Below are positions 1-9,915 of a stretch of DNA of 64,000 bases, piece after piece. A program made the translations under genes and the position numbers. Each line of letters begins with the position of its first letter. The stretch's first letter is position 1. The notes under the pieces are model-generated. The model was given only the letters and a program-made list of their open reading frames with translations. It was not told the origin of the DNA and did no database searches. The stretch is from Oscillibacter valericigenes Sjm18-20 (GTDB lineage: Bacteria > Bacillota > Clostridia > Oscillospirales > Oscillospiraceae): NCBI GenBank assembly GCA_000283575.1, contig AP012044.1:1-64000 (forward strand), in the 5' to 3' direction.

Positions 1-1314
1 TTGAATTCCGTAGCCGACGTCTGGACAAACGTCCTCACCCAGCTGAAACGCGACCTCTCGGAGACCACCATCGCCACCTGGTTTGATGAACTGGAGGCCG
101 TGGATCTTCGGGATGGCGTTTTTTATCTTCACTGTCCCAATGACTTCAAAAAAAATTACATTGAAAGCCTGTTCATGAAAAATATCAAGGCAGTGCTTCA
201 TGATATTTTCTCCACCGATTTTGAAGTAAAAGTGCTTTCCACCGAGGAATACGCCGAGTTTTCCGGTGGTGCGCAGAAGAAAAAATCAGAGGCATTCACC
301 TCTGACGAATTTACCTTTGAGACTTTCGTGGTAGGGCCCAGCAACAAGCTGGCCTATGCTGCCTCCGTATCGGTTGCGGAGCATCCGGCTAAAAATTACA
401 ATCCTCTGCTGATTTACGGGGACTCCGGCCTCGGAAAGACGCACCTGATCTACTCCATCGCCCACGTCATTCAAAAAAATGACCACAACGCAAAAATTGC
501 CTATGTCAAGGGCGACGATCTGACCAACGAACTGGTCAACGCTATTCGGGAGGGTAAGACCGCTGAAATGAGGGAGAAATACCGCAAGGCGGACCTTCTG
601 CTGGTGGACGATGTACAGTTTATCGCCGGACGAAAGCAGACACAAGAGGAGTTCTTTCATACGTTCAACAACCTCTATGAATCCGGAAAACAGATTGTCC
701 TCACCTCAGACCGCCCCCCCTCTGAAATGATGCAGTTGGAAGACCGGTTGCGGACCCGGTTTGAATGGGGTCTTCTAGTAGACGTAGCGCCTCCTGACTA
801 TGAGACCCGCCTTGCCATTATTAAAAACAAGGCGGCCCTGCTGGGTATGGAGATTCCCAATAAAGTGGCGGTATACATTGCCGAACACGTCACCTCCAAC
901 GTCCGACAGCTGGAGGGAACCATCAATAAGCTGCTGGCCTACAAGGACCTGCTGGGAGACGACGTAGACGAAGAACTGGTTAAACGGGCTATTCAGGATA
1001 TTCTTCGCCGGGGTGATAATATACCCACTCCGGATTCCATTGTAGAATTTGTATCCAAATACTACGGTGTGGACGCTGAAGTCATTCGCGGGCAACAGCG
1101 GGTAAGAGAGGCTGTGGCCGCCCGGCAGGTAGCTATGTATCTGATTCGCAGCATGACAAATCTGTCCAGTGACGACATTGGCAAATTCTTCGGAAACCGA
1201 GATCACTCCACCGTGCTCTACTCTATTGAAAAAGTGGAAAAGCAAATGAAGTCCAACGCCGCTTACTCTGAAACCGTAAAGGAAATCAAAACCAACATCA
1301 GCTCCAGCCACTGA
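1..1314 (+). CDS. dnaA: Chromosomal replication initiator DnaA
   Basis: Initiator ATPase that binds DnaA boxes at oriC, opens the duplex and recruits the helicase. The 437-residue protein has the usual four domains: an N-terminal helicase-interaction domain (about 1-75), a short linker, an AAA+ core with Walker A GDSGLGKT at 140-147 and Walker B LLLVDDVQF near 200, and a C-terminal DNA-binding domain with the DnaA signature DHSTVLYSIEKV near 405. The start is TTG at base 1; because the window begins there, no ribosome binding site or promoter is visible, but the length fits the family. It heads the canonical dnaA-dnaN-recF-gyrBA order, which places the origin here. Identity is certain. Confidence 0.98.
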   Translation: MNSVADVWTNVLTQLKRDLSETTIATWFDELEAVDLRDGVFYLHCPNDFKKNYIESLFMKNIKAVLHDIFSTDFEVKVLSTEEYAEFSGGAQKKKSEAFTSDEFTFETFVVGPSNKLAYAASVSVAEHPAKNYNPLLIYGDSGLGKTHLIYSIAHVIQKNDHNAKIAYVKGDDLTNELVNAIREGKTAEMREKYRKADLLLVDDVQFIAGRKQTQEEFFHTFNNLYESGKQIVLTSDRPPSEMMQLEDRLRTRFEWGLLVDVAPPDYETRLAIIKNKAALLGMEIPNKVAVYIAEHVTSNVRQLEGTINKLLAYKDLLGDDVDEELVKRAIQDILRRGDNIPTPDSIVEFVSKYYGVDAEVIRGQQRVREAVAARQVAMYLIRSMTNLSSDDIGKFFGNRDHSTVLYSIEKVEKQMKSNAAYSETVKEIKTNISSSH

Positions 1315-1596
1315 GTTTTCCCCATACTCCTGTGGAAAAGGAAAACAATAATGTGGAAAACGCCCCTGTTTAAAACAGCTGTGGAAAAACATTGTACTTT
1401 TTGATAAAATTTTTGAAAGAACTTTTCCTGTCTTATCAAGGGTTCTTACTTTTTTCCACTGTTTTTGTCCCTCTACTGCGACTATGACTAAAATTATATT
1501 TTTTTCTTTTCTAAAAGACAAACGGGACGCAAATTCTCCGCGCCTCACTCATCTTCTATTGAAAAAGAACAGTTCCAAAAGAAAGGAAAACGGCTT
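1315..1596. promoter_or_regulatory. oriC-type region between dnaA and dnaN with variant DnaA boxes
   Basis: This 282-base gap holds three copies of TGTGGAAAA on the + strand (1331-1339, 1352-1360, 1380-1388) and one near-match TTTTCCACT (1452-1460). These are one base off the classical TTATCCACA box (TTTTCCACA). An AT-rich stretch follows (about 1395-1520) that could serve as unwinding element. The dnaN promoter must also lie here. Origin function is inferred from position and box clustering; a second box cluster upstream of dnaA would lie outside the window. Confidence 0.75.
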
Positions 1597-2709
1597 ATGA
1601 AATTCTCCTGTGAAAAAGCACTTTTACAAAACGCCGTGGGCATAGCTTCCCGCGCTGTGTCGCAGAAAAGCTCCATCCCTGCTTTGGAGGGCCTTTTGCT
1701 CCGCGCGTCTGAAACAGTTTCCGTCTCCGGATACAACATGCAGACCGGAATCCGTACCATTCTGTCCGCCGATGTGACGGAACCCGGCGATCTGGTCCTA
1801 AATGCGCGGTTGTTCGGCGATATCATCCGCCGCATGCCGGATGATGTCATCACCTTCTCTTCTGACGATAAGTTGGTAGTACATCTTCAATGCGGCGACG
1901 CAAATTTCAATATCATGGGGCTCAGTGCCACGGATTATCCGGATCTTCCGGAGGTAGAGGACGAGTATTCTGTATCCATTCAGCAAAAGACACTGCGTTC
2001 TATGATTGAGGAAACCCTGTTTGCCGTCTCTACCAACGAAAGCCGTCCTGTTCACACCGGTTCCCTGTTTGAAATCAGTGAGCAGGGATTGACCGTGGTG
2101 TCCGTAGACGGATTTCGATTGGCAATTCGTAAAGAGCCGCTGGAAAGAGTCAATGGCGGTTATTTTTCTTTCGTTGCCCCCGGCTCGGCGCTGAGCGAGG
2201 TTGAAAAGATCTGCGGCGATGTGGAGGATCTGACTTCCATTACTTTGGGAAAAAGACATGTTTTATTTGAGGTAGGACAGACTCAACTGATCTGCCGCCG
2301 TTTGGAAGGCGACTTTTTGGATTACAAGAGCGCCGTGCCCCGAAAAAATCCAATTTCCGTTGTGGCGGACACCAAAGAGTTGATCCAGAGCATCGACCGC
2401 GTCAGCGTGGTGATTTCCGAAAAACTGAAAAGTCCGGTGCGGTGCATTTTTGATCACGATAGGGTGGTTCTCTCCGCTAAAACCGCCAATGGCGAAGCCA
2501 AGGATATTTGTCGTCTGGCCGGAGACGGCGGCGAACTTGAAATTGGTTTTAATAACCGCTATCTGATGGAAGCCCTGCGGTATGCGCCCGCCGACACCGT
2601 GAAGATCGAATTGAATACCGGAGTTTCTCCCGCCGTGATCGTTCCTACGGAGGGCGAGGAGAATTTTCTTTATATGGTTCTGCCGGTTCGGCTGAAAGCG
2701 CAGGATTGA
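1597..2709 (+). CDS. dnaN: DNA polymerase III beta subunit (sliding clamp)
   Basis: The ring-shaped processivity clamp that holds the replicative polymerase on DNA and serves as docking site for repair enzymes. The 370-residue product matches the family length and begins MKFSCEKALL, followed by three repeated clamp folds of about 120 residues; the C-terminus ends with YMVLPVRL, the usual hydrophobic-pocket strand. An AAAGGAAAA ribosome binding site sits just before the ATG. It lies directly downstream of dnaA and the origin, and is followed after one base by the S4-domain gene, so it is probably co-transcribed with yaaA and recF. Confidence 0.98.
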   Translation: MKFSCEKALLQNAVGIASRAVSQKSSIPALEGLLLRASETVSVSGYNMQTGIRTILSADVTEPGDLVLNARLFGDIIRRMPDDVITFSSDDKLVVHLQCGDANFNIMGLSATDYPDLPEVEDEYSVSIQQKTLRSMIEETLFAVSTNESRPVHTGSLFEISEQGLTVVSVDGFRLAIRKEPLERVNGGYFSFVAPGSALSEVEKICGDVEDLTSITLGKRHVLFEVGQTQLICRRLEGDFLDYKSAVPRKNPISVVADTKELIQSIDRVSVVISEKLKSPVRCIFDHDRVVLSAKTANGEAKDICRLAGDGGELEIGFNNRYLMEALRYAPADTVKIELNTGVSPAVIVPTEGEENFLYMVLPVRLKAQD

Positions 2710-2710
2710 G

Positions 2711-2926
2711 ATGAAAACGATCATAATTAACACGGAGTACGTGAAGCTGCAAGACCTTCTGAAGCTGGCAAATCTGGTCTCTTCCGGCGGTGAAGCCAAG
2801 GAACGCATCCAGGCCGGTGAGGTTATGGTCAATGGTGAAATCTGTACGCAGCGGGGAAAAAAGCTTCGCCCCGGCGATGTGGCGCGAATTGACGGACAGG
2901 ACTGTACGCCGGCCTATGCAAATTGA
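2711..2926 (+). CDS. yaaA: S4 domain RNA-binding protein YaaA
   Basis: A 71-residue protein made of little more than one S4 RNA-binding fold, with the typical stretch SSGGEAKERIQAGEVMVNGE in the middle. Small S4 proteins of this kind sit between dnaN and recF throughout the Firmicutes; an RNA- or ribosome-related role is assumed from the fold, and the exact function is not established. It starts one base after the dnaN stop and its 3' end overlaps the recF start by 11 bases, which suggests translational coupling. Confidence 0.93.
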   Translation: MKTIIINTEYVKLQDLLKLANLVSSGGEAKERIQAGEVMVNGEICTQRGKKLRPGDVARIDGQDCTPAYAN

Positions 2927-4022
2927 TCGGCTGTCTCTTGAAAATTTTCGAAATTACACCCGTCAGGAGCTTTTCTTTGACCCGGTCTGCAACGTGATTT
3001 TCGGCGAAAATGCCCAGGGGAAAACAAATCTGCTGGAGGCTGTCCAATATCTTTCCTGCGGTCGTTCCAACCGGGCGAAAAGCGACCGTGAGCTGATTGG
3101 TTTTCAGGCGGAAAATGCGGTTTTGGTGGGCAATATTTTTTCCCGTAACCGGGATTTTGTTCTTAGGACAGAGCTGTATCGGGAAAAGCGGCGGAAGCTA
3201 TGGGTGAATAAGGTTCCCTCTAAAACGGCGTCGGATTTGTCTCAGGTGTTTCAAACCGTGTTTTTCTGTCCGGAGGATCTTCTTCTTATTCGGGATGGCG
3301 CGGCGGCAAGAAGAAGATTTCTGGATAATGCGCTGTGTCAGCTACGTCCCCGATATGCGGCGGCGCTGGCGGCTTATCGCCGGGCATACGCGCATAAGAC
3401 TCGCATTTTAAGGGATTGCGAGGAACAGCGGGATCTTCTGGATACGCTGCCGGAGTTTAATGAGCGTCTGATACAAAGCGGCGCGGTTGTTATCCATTAC
3501 CGGGCACAGTTTACCAAAAAGCTGGCGGCCATTGCCGCCGCCAACCACGCGGATTGTTCCGGCGGAAAGGAACATCTTTCCGTCGTTTATAAAACAGTTT
3601 CCACCATTCAGAATCCTTTGGAAGATATACCGGCTCTGACACAGCAGTTCCGCGCCCATATGGAGGCACACCGCAGTGCGGAACTGGCTTCCAGATTGTG
3701 TTTGTCCGGTCCCCACAAGGATGATCTTCTGGTGGAGATCGATGGACGGGACGCGAAGACCTATTCCTCTCAGGGACAGACCCGGACAGCGGCGCTGAGT
3801 CTGAAGCTTGCAGAGAGGGAAATTTATCAAAACGTCACTGGTGAGGCTCCTATTCTCCTGCTGGACGATGTACTTTCCGAATTGGACCCCCGGCGGCAGG
3901 AATTTGTCCTGAACCGCATCGCGGGAGGACAGGTTTTTATTACCTGCTGCGAGGACGATCGGCTACCTGTTCTTCTGGGTGGAAGGGTATTTCACATTTT
4001 TGCGGGTCAGGCGACAGAATAA
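2916..4022 (+). CDS. recF: DNA replication and repair protein RecF
   Basis: SMC-like ATPase of the RecFOR pathway, which loads RecA at single-strand gaps. The ATG at 2916 gives the conserved beginning MQIDRLSLENFRNY and a 368-residue product of normal length; longer upstream extension in the same frame overlaps yaaA and is not like the family. Walker A GENAQGKTN appears about 30 residues in; the ABC signature region (SSQGQTRTAALSLKLAE) and Walker B LLLDDVLSELD lie near the C-terminus. The gene overlaps yaaA by 11 bases and belongs to the origin operon. Confidence 0.97.
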   Translation: MQIDRLSLENFRNYTRQELFFDPVCNVIFGENAQGKTNLLEAVQYLSCGRSNRAKSDRELIGFQAENAVLVGNIFSRNRDFVLRTELYREKRRKLWVNKVPSKTASDLSQVFQTVFFCPEDLLLIRDGAAARRRFLDNALCQLRPRYAAALAAYRRAYAHKTRILRDCEEQRDLLDTLPEFNERLIQSGAVVIHYRAQFTKKLAAIAAANHADCSGGKEHLSVVYKTVSTIQNPLEDIPALTQQFRAHMEAHRSAELASRLCLSGPHKDDLLVEIDGRDAKTYSSQGQTRTAALSLKLAEREIYQNVTGEAPILLLDDVLSELDPRRQEFVLNRIAGGQVFITCCEDDRLPVLLGGRVFHIFAGQATE

Positions 4023-4099
4023 AGACAGAAAATGCTTAAAAATACGATGTTTCACGTGAAACGTATAACATTGCGAGAGTTTTTCAGGAGGTTCGCGGC

Positions 4100-4366
4100 G
4101 TGTATCTTCATATTGGTCAAAACGAAATTGTGCCCGAGAACCGTGTGATTGGCATTTTTGATTTGGATAAATGCAGTTATGAAAAACGAACCCGGGAATA
4201 CCTTTCCAAAGCGGAAACAGAGGGTGTGGTGCTGGATGTGTCCGGTGATCTTCCAAAATCCTTTGTGATCTGTGATCATCCCTACCACCCTCAGATTGTC
4301 TATTTGTCCCAACTCAGTACCGCCACGCTGCAAAAACGGTTGGAGAGTTTGAAACTGGAACTGTGA
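4100..4366 (+). CDS. remB: Extracellular matrix regulator RemB-like (DUF370)
   Basis: An 88-residue member of the DUF370/YaaB family, found between recF and gyrB in many Firmicutes; in Bacillus the homologue RemB affects biofilm matrix gene expression. The start is GTG with an excellent AGGAGG at 4086-4091, 8 bases upstream. The protein begins MYLHIGQNEIV, typical for the family, and has no membrane segment. Position and length agree with yaaB/remB. Whether it controls matrix genes in this organism cannot be judged from the sequence. Confidence 0.88.
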   Translation: MYLHIGQNEIVPENRVIGIFDLDKCSYEKRTREYLSKAETEGVVLDVSGDLPKSFVICDHPYHPQIVYLSQLSTATLQKRLESLKLEL

Positions 4367-4546
4367 CCCGTAAAAAAGCGGCATTTAAACCGTTCTTGTG
4401 ATTGATTTTTTGGCTGCATCTTAAGTTTAAGACATCCGTCAGCCGTTCAATATTGTTTTAGAAACTTCACTCAGGGGCAGGGAGAAGCGGGCCTGCAAAA
4501 TTTCGGACCCGGCTCTCTTTGCCTTGTATACGGAAGGAGAAACCAA

Positions 4547-6499
4547 ATGGCAGAAAATGAAACATTTAATTCCACCGCGGTGGGTGCGGAAAACGAATAC
4601 GACGCCTCGGAAATTCAGGTTCTGGAGGGTCTGGAGGCTGTCCGCAAGCGCCCCGGTATGTATATCGGGTCTACGTCATCCTCGGGACTTCACCATCTGG
4701 TATACGAGATCGTAGATAACGCCATTGATGAAGCGCTGGCGGGATACTGCACGGAAATTCTGGTACAAATCAACGCCGACGGAACCATCACCGTGGTGGA
4801 TAACGGCCGGGGTATCCCCGTGGACATTCAGATACAGACCGGAAAGCCCGCTCTGGAAGTAGTATATACCGTTCTTCACGCCGGCGGCAAGTTTGGCGGC
4901 GGCGGCTACAAGGTTTCCGGCGGACTGCATGGCGTGGGCGCCAGCGTAGTCAACGCGCTTTCTGAGTGGCTGGTCGTGCAGGTTCACCGGGACGGGAATA
5001 TCTACGAGATGCACTTTTCCCGTGGTGAGATCACGCGGGAGATGAAGGTGGTGGGTACAACCGACCACACCGGCACCACCGTCACTTTTAAGCCGGACCC
5101 GGAGATATTCCGGGATACTACGGATTACGACTATGAAATTCTTCATACCCGTATGCGGGAACAGGCGTTTTTAAACGCCGGATTAAAAATTAAAACCGTA
5201 GACCTGCGGGAGGGCCGGGAACAGTCCGACGAAATGCATTATGCCGGTGGTATCCGCGAATTTGTCATCTGGCTGAATCGGACCAAGGACTCCATCCATT
5301 CCGACGTGATCTATATGTCCGGCAGCAAAGATGACTCCATGGCAGAAATCGCCATGCAGTATAATGACGGGTATAACGATATGATTCTCTCTTTTGCCAA
5401 TAACATCCATACTCCCGAGGGAGGCATGCACGAGGAGGGTTTTAAGCGGGCTCTTACCAACGTTATGAATGCTTACGGAAGAAAAATCGGCATGCTGAAA
5501 GAAGGGGACAAGATCTCCGGCGAGGATTGCCGGGAGGGGCTTACCTGCGTGATCTCCGTAAAGCTGACCGACGCTCAGTTTGAAGGGCAGACAAAGGCCA
5601 AACTGGGCAACAGCGAAATCCGCACGCTGGTGAATACTCTGGTTTCCAATAAGCTGGAGATTTATCTGGAGGAGAATCCCCAGGTGGGCCGCATGATTCT
5701 GGATAAGTCCCTCACCGCGAACCGCGCCCGGGAGGCCGCCCGAAAGGCCCGGGAATCCATTCGCCGCAAAACCGCCTTGGGCGGCGCTGCCATGCCGGAC
5801 AAGCTACGGGACTGCAACGAGGCAAATCCTGAGCTCACAGAAATTTACATCGTCGAGGGCGATTCCGCAGGCGGTTCCGCCACGCAGGGACGGGATTCCC
5901 GGTTTCAGGCGATCTTGCCGCTGTGGGGAAAGATGCTGAATGTGGAAAAAGCCCGCGCCGATAAGGTATACGGAAATGATAAGCTCCAGCCGGTCATCAC
6001 CGCTCTGGGCGCGGGCATCGGCGACGAGTTTAATCTTGCAAAGCTACGCTATCACAAAATTATTATTATGGCCGATGCCGATGTGGACGGCTCCCATATC
6101 CGAACGCTGCTGTTGACTTTCTTTTTCCGCTTTATGAGACCTCTGGTGGAATATGGATATGTCTACGCCGCTGTCCCTCCCCTCTTTAAGCTGACAAGGG
6201 GCAAAACCTCGCGGGTGGCTTACACGGAGGAGGAGAGCCGGCTTATCTCTTCGGAGATGCGGCAGGACAACCCCAACGCCAAAATTGATATCAGCCGTTA
6301 TAAGGGCCTTGGTGAAATGAATCCCCATGAGTTGTGGGAAACCACCATGGACCCGGAAAAGCGGACGCTGCGCCGCATTACACTGGATGATGCCGTGGCC
6401 GCCGACGAGACCTTTTCCATCCTGATGGGAGAAAAGGTGGAGCCTCGGAAAGAATTTATCGAGAAGAACGCGAAATACGCGGTTAATCTGGACTTTTAA
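4547..6499 (+). CDS. gyrB: DNA gyrase subunit B
   Basis: ATPase subunit of gyrase, which introduces negative supercoils together with GyrA. The 650-residue protein carries the GHKL ATPase domain ([15 protein letters not shown]; glycine-rich lid [14 protein letters not shown]), the transducer domain, and a C-terminal TOPRIM domain with [11 protein letters not shown] and the acidic triad in [13 protein letters not shown]. The end ...KYAVNLDF is the normal GyrB C-terminus. The ATG is preceded by AAGGAGAAACC. It lies 15 bases upstream of gyrA, forming the usual operon. The 180 bases before it contain no recognisable gene. Confidence 0.98.
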   Translation: MAENETFNSTAVGAENEYDASEIQVLEGLEAVRKRPGMYIGSTSSSGLHHLVYEIVDNAIDEALAGYCTEILVQINADGTITVVDNGRGIPVDIQIQTGKPALEVVYTVLHAGGKFGGGGYKVSGGLHGVGASVVNALSEWLVVQVHRDGNIYEMHFSRGEITREMKVVGTTDHTGTTVTFKPDPEIFRDTTDYDYEILHTRMREQAFLNAGLKIKTVDLREGREQSDEMHYAGGIREFVIWLNRTKDSIHSDVIYMSGSKDDSMAEIAMQYNDGYNDMILSFANNIHTPEGGMHEEGFKRALTNVMNAYGRKIGMLKEGDKISGEDCREGLTCVISVKLTDAQFEGQTKAKLGNSEIRTLVNTLVSNKLEIYLEENPQVGRMILDKSLTANRAREAARKARESIRRKTALGGAAMPDKLRDCNEANPELTEIYIVEGDSAGGSATQGRDSRFQAILPLWGKMLNVEKARADKVYGNDKLQPVITALGAGIGDEFNLAKLRYHKIIIMADADVDGSHIRTLLLTFFFRFMRPLVEYGYVYAAVPPLFKLTRGKTSRVAYTEEESRLISSEMRQDNPNAKIDISRYKGLGEMNPHELWETTMDPEKRTLRRITLDDAVAADETFSILMGEKVEPRKEFIEKNAKYAVNLDF

Positions 6500-6514
6500 G
6501 GAGGGAGAACCGAA

Positions 6515-9058
6515 ATGAGTAAGAAACCACAATATGATCCCGAGGAGATTCGGTTCCCCAACCAGAAAATTGAGCAATCACCCCTGGTTTCGGAAATGCA
6601 GCAATCCTATATTGAATATGCCATGAGCGTCATTGTCGGCCGCGCCTTGCCGGATGTGCGAGACGGATTGAAGCCGGTCCACCGCCGCATTCTGTACGCC
6701 ATGTATGAAGACGGATTGACTTATGAAAAAGCTTTCCGCAAGTGCGCCACCGCCGTTGGCGACGTGCTGGGCCGGTATCACCCCCACGGAGACCAATCCG
6801 TGTACGACGCGCTGGTGCGTCTGGCACAGGACTTTTCCATGCGCTATGTGCTGGTGGACGGCCACGGCAACTTTGGTTCCATCGACGGCGATCCCCCTGC
6901 TGCCTACCGTTATACGGAGGCCCGCCTTTCGAAAATTTCCGAGGAAATGCTTCGGGATATTGACAAGGAAACCGTGGACTGGTCCCCCAACTTCGACGAG
7001 ACGAGAAAAGAACCCAAGGTACTCCCTTCCCGGTTTCCAAATTTATTGGTGAATGGTTCCAGCGGCATTGCCGTGGGAATGGCCACCAATATTCCGCCTC
7101 ACAACCTGCGGGAGGTTATCAACGCCTGTGTCCATGTGCTGGACGACCCAGAGGCACAGCTTGCCGATCTGATGCAATATATCAAGGGGCCGGATTTCCC
7201 CACCAGAGGCATTATCATGGGCCGCAGCGGCATTCGCGCTGCCTATGCCACCGGCCGGGGCCGTGTGGTTATCCGTTCCCGAACGGAATTTGAGGAATTC
7301 GGAAAGGATCGAACCCGCATTGTGGTAACGGAGATCCCTTATCAGGTCAACAAGCGCATGCTTATCAAGAACATGGCCGATCAGGTGGAGGACAAGCGAC
7401 TGGAGGGTATCTCCGATATCCGGGATGAGTCGGATCGAAACGGTATGCGGGTGGTTATCGAGCTAAAGCGGGATGCCAACCCTCAGGTGGTGCTGAATCG
7501 CCTGTTCACGCAGACGCAGCTCCAGTCCAGTTTTGCCATCAATATGCTGGCGCTGGTAGATAACCAGTCCCAGCCGAAAATTCTGTCTCTGCGGCATATC
7601 ATCGACGAATACCTCAACTTTCAGGAGGATCTGATTGTCCGCCGGACACGTCACGACCTGAAAAAGGCCCAGGAGAGGGCTCATCTGCTGGAGGGCCTGT
7701 TGATCGCCCAGGATCACATCGACGAAGTCATCAAGGTTATTCGCAGCAGCTATGACAACGCAAAGCAGAATTTGATGGAGAAGTTCGGTCTGGATGATGT
7801 TCAAGCCCAGGCCATCTGCGACATGCGTCTGATTGCTCTTCAGGGACTAAACCGGGAAAAACTGGAGACGGAGTACAAGGAGCTGGAGGAAAAAATCGGT
7901 TACTATGAAAAACTTCTGGCCTCCAACGAGATGATTCGCGCGGTACTGAAGGAAGAACTGGTAGCCATTGCCGAAAAATACGGCGACGACCGCAAGACCG
8001 AGATTCAGGATGTGGAGGATGAGATCGACATCGAGGACCTGATTGAAGAGGAGCAGTGCGTCTTTACCCTGACGGAGGCAGGCTATATCAAGCGGACCCC
8101 TGTCAGCGAATATACTGCTCAATCCAAGGGCGGTATGGGAAAAAAAGGAATTACCACCCGGGACGAGGACGTGGTGGTGGATGTGTTTACCGCTTCCACC
8201 CATGACTATATTCTCTTCTTCACCGATACCGGAAAAGTCTATCGCAAGAAAGGCTATCAGATTTTAGAGTCCGGAAAGACCGCCAAAGGCACAAACCTCA
8301 TCAATATTCTCCAGATCGAGCAGGGAGAGCGGGTTCAGGCCATGGTTCACACGCGATCCATCGAGGACGACGGCCGATTTCTGTTTATGGTGACCCGAAA
8401 TGGTACCGTAAAACGTCTGCCTGCCAGCACTCTGAAGAATCTTCGCAACAACGGAATCCGTGCCCTGCGGATGGACGAGGGAGACCAGTTGATTACTGTC
8501 CGGGAGACCGACGGCACAAAGAAAATCCTTATCGCCACCCACGATGGACAGGCCGTCTGCTTCCAGGAGACCGACGTGCGACCCATGGGCCGGGATGCCA
8601 TGGGCGTCCGCGGCATCCGTCTGCGGGAAGGCGACTACGTGGTCGCCGCCGCCCGGGCAACAGAGGGCAAGACGGTTTTGTCCATTACGGAAAAGGGCTA
8701 TGGCAAGCGCACTCCCGTGGAGGATTACCGCATCACGAACCGGGGCGGTCTCGGTATCAAAAATTATATGGTGACCGAAAAGACCGGCCCCGTGGTGGGC
8801 GTCAAAGTGGTGGACGGCAGTGAGGATTTGTTGCTGGTCACCCAGAGTGGTATCATGATTCGGACGCCGGTGGAGAGCATCCGCGTGGCTGGCCGGGCTA
8901 CCCAGGGCGTTATTGTCATGAGATTCAAGGAGGACGGCGATCAGGTGATCTCCATGGCTCTGACGGATAAAGAAGAGACGGAGTCTTTTGAGGAGATAGG
9001 GAGCCCTGAGGTAATGGAGCCTTCTGAGGAGACGGTTTCCGACGAGCCGGAAGCGTAA
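6515..9058 (+). CDS. gyrA: DNA gyrase subunit A
   Basis: DNA-cleaving subunit of gyrase. The 847-residue protein has the winged-helix domain with active-site tyrosine in RYTEARL (Tyr133), the tower and coiled-coil regions, and a C-terminal beta-pinwheel that starts with a GyrA-box-like [10 protein letters not shown], the mark of gyrase rather than topoisomerase IV. The acidic tail is common in the family. In the quinolone-binding stretch [10 protein letters not shown] the residue equivalent to E. coli Ser83 is Gln94, while the residue equivalent to Asp87 (Asp98) is kept. An AGGAGGGAG site precedes the ATG. Confidence 0.98.
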   Translation: MSKKPQYDPEEIRFPNQKIEQSPLVSEMQQSYIEYAMSVIVGRALPDVRDGLKPVHRRILYAMYEDGLTYEKAFRKCATAVGDVLGRYHPHGDQSVYDALVRLAQDFSMRYVLVDGHGNFGSIDGDPPAAYRYTEARLSKISEEMLRDIDKETVDWSPNFDETRKEPKVLPSRFPNLLVNGSSGIAVGMATNIPPHNLREVINACVHVLDDPEAQLADLMQYIKGPDFPTRGIIMGRSGIRAAYATGRGRVVIRSRTEFEEFGKDRTRIVVTEIPYQVNKRMLIKNMADQVEDKRLEGISDIRDESDRNGMRVVIELKRDANPQVVLNRLFTQTQLQSSFAINMLALVDNQSQPKILSLRHIIDEYLNFQEDLIVRRTRHDLKKAQERAHLLEGLLIAQDHIDEVIKVIRSSYDNAKQNLMEKFGLDDVQAQAICDMRLIALQGLNREKLETEYKELEEKIGYYEKLLASNEMIRAVLKEELVAIAEKYGDDRKTEIQDVEDEIDIEDLIEEEQCVFTLTEAGYIKRTPVSEYTAQSKGGMGKKGITTRDEDVVVDVFTASTHDYILFFTDTGKVYRKKGYQILESGKTAKGTNLINILQIEQGERVQAMVHTRSIEDDGRFLFMVTRNGTVKRLPASTLKNLRNNGIRALRMDEGDQLITVRETDGTKKILIATHDGQAVCFQETDVRPMGRDAMGVRGIRLREGDYVVAAARATEGKTVLSITEKGYGKRTPVEDYRITNRGGLGIKNYMVTEKTGPVVGVKVVDGSEDLLLVTQSGIMIRTPVESIRVAGRATQGVIVMRFKEDGDQVISMALTDKEETESFEEIGSPEVMEPSEETVSDEPEA

Positions 9059-9192
9059 TGAAAAAGAAAAGGCGGTTTCGTTGAACCGCAAAGAGCGGAG
9101 AAAACCCATCCAGTAGGCCGCGCCGCACGACAACAAGTTCATCTATTTTTCAGAAAGAAAAGATGGAATCGTGAAAAAGACATACTCACGAA

Positions 9193-9228
9193 AAAATCTC
9201 CAGATGCCGAAAGGCATCTGGAGATTTT
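9193..9228. terminator. Bidirectional terminator between gyrA and rnhA
   Basis: A perfect 16-base-pair stem (AAAATCTCCAGATGCC and its complement) is closed by a GAAA tetraloop. The A and T ends of the stem serve as U-tract in both directions. It lies in the 328-base gap between the convergent gyrA and rnhA, which otherwise shows nothing. Confidence 0.85.
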
Positions 9229-9386
9229 CAGCGTAGCAAAGTCAGAGGCGCTTGGCAACAATAAAACGGACACAGTGATAAAAGATTTACTCAGCTTCCA
9301 TGTCACAGGAGACGGACTGTATGGGAAAACTTCCCGCTGTTTTTTCATAGGCTTATCCTGAGAATAGGGCAGTTGGGATTACAGTC

Positions 9387-9824
9387 TTATTTAAACTTTC
9401 TGCTCTCAGAAACCGCGAGTTCGTCGCAGCGGTTGTTTTCGGCGGTGTCGGCGTGGCCCTTGACCCAATGATAGCGAAGAGTATGGGTATCTGTCAGGGT
9501 CAGCAACTTTTCCCAGAGATCAGGATTCAGGGCGGGCTTTTTATCGGACTTGATCCATCCCCGTCTCTGCCATCCCTTCGCCCAACCCTTGGAAAGACCG
9601 TCGATTACATATTTTGAATCGCTCCAAAGCTCCACGGCACAGGGTTCCTTCAAAAGCGACAGCGCCTCGATGACAGCGGTCAGTTCCATGCGGTTATTGG
9701 TGGTGGCCGCCTCTCCCCCGGACAGCTCCCGCCGGTGCTCTCCGTACAGAAGTACGGCTCCCCAGCCTCCGGGGCCGGGATTGCCGGAACAGGCGCCGTC
9801 GGTGTAGATCGTGACAGTTTTCAT
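9387..9824 (-). CDS. rnhA: Ribonuclease HI
   Basis: Cleaves the RNA strand of RNA-DNA hybrids, for example at R-loops and primers. The 145-residue protein matches E. coli RNase HI in length. The catalytic residues are all visible: Asp9 in [11 protein letters not shown], Glu47 in NNRMELTA, Asp69 in WSDSKYV, and Asp134 after the KGHAD histidine (His124). The basic handle region ([15 protein letters not shown]) is also present, so this is the bacterial type I form rather than a short archaeal-like one. ATG with AAGGAG upstream. It stands alone, convergent with gyrA. Confidence 0.96.
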   Translation of the reverse strand: MKTVTIYTDGACSGNPGPGGWGAVLLYGEHRRELSGGEAATTNNRMELTAVIEALSLLKEPCAVELWSDSKYVIDGLSKGWAKGWQRRGWIKSDKKPALNPDLWEKLLTLTDTHTLRYHWVKGHADTAENNRCDELAVSESRKFK

Positions 9825-9915
9825 GAATACTCCTTCTGAAATTAAGGGGTGCAGGCCGTTTCATGGGCGGCCTGCCGTCATTTTCACTTGACTGGCGCGC
9901 GTCGATGCGGTGCGT

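Noticed and set aside
775..1548. Long minus-strand open frame over the dnaA 3' end and the origin
   Set aside because: It runs antisense to dnaA and across the DnaA boxes, has no ribosome binding site and no protein-like composition.
9139..9348. 69-codon minus-strand frame between gyrA and rnhA
   Set aside because: It spans the perfect terminator hairpin and has no ribosome binding site.
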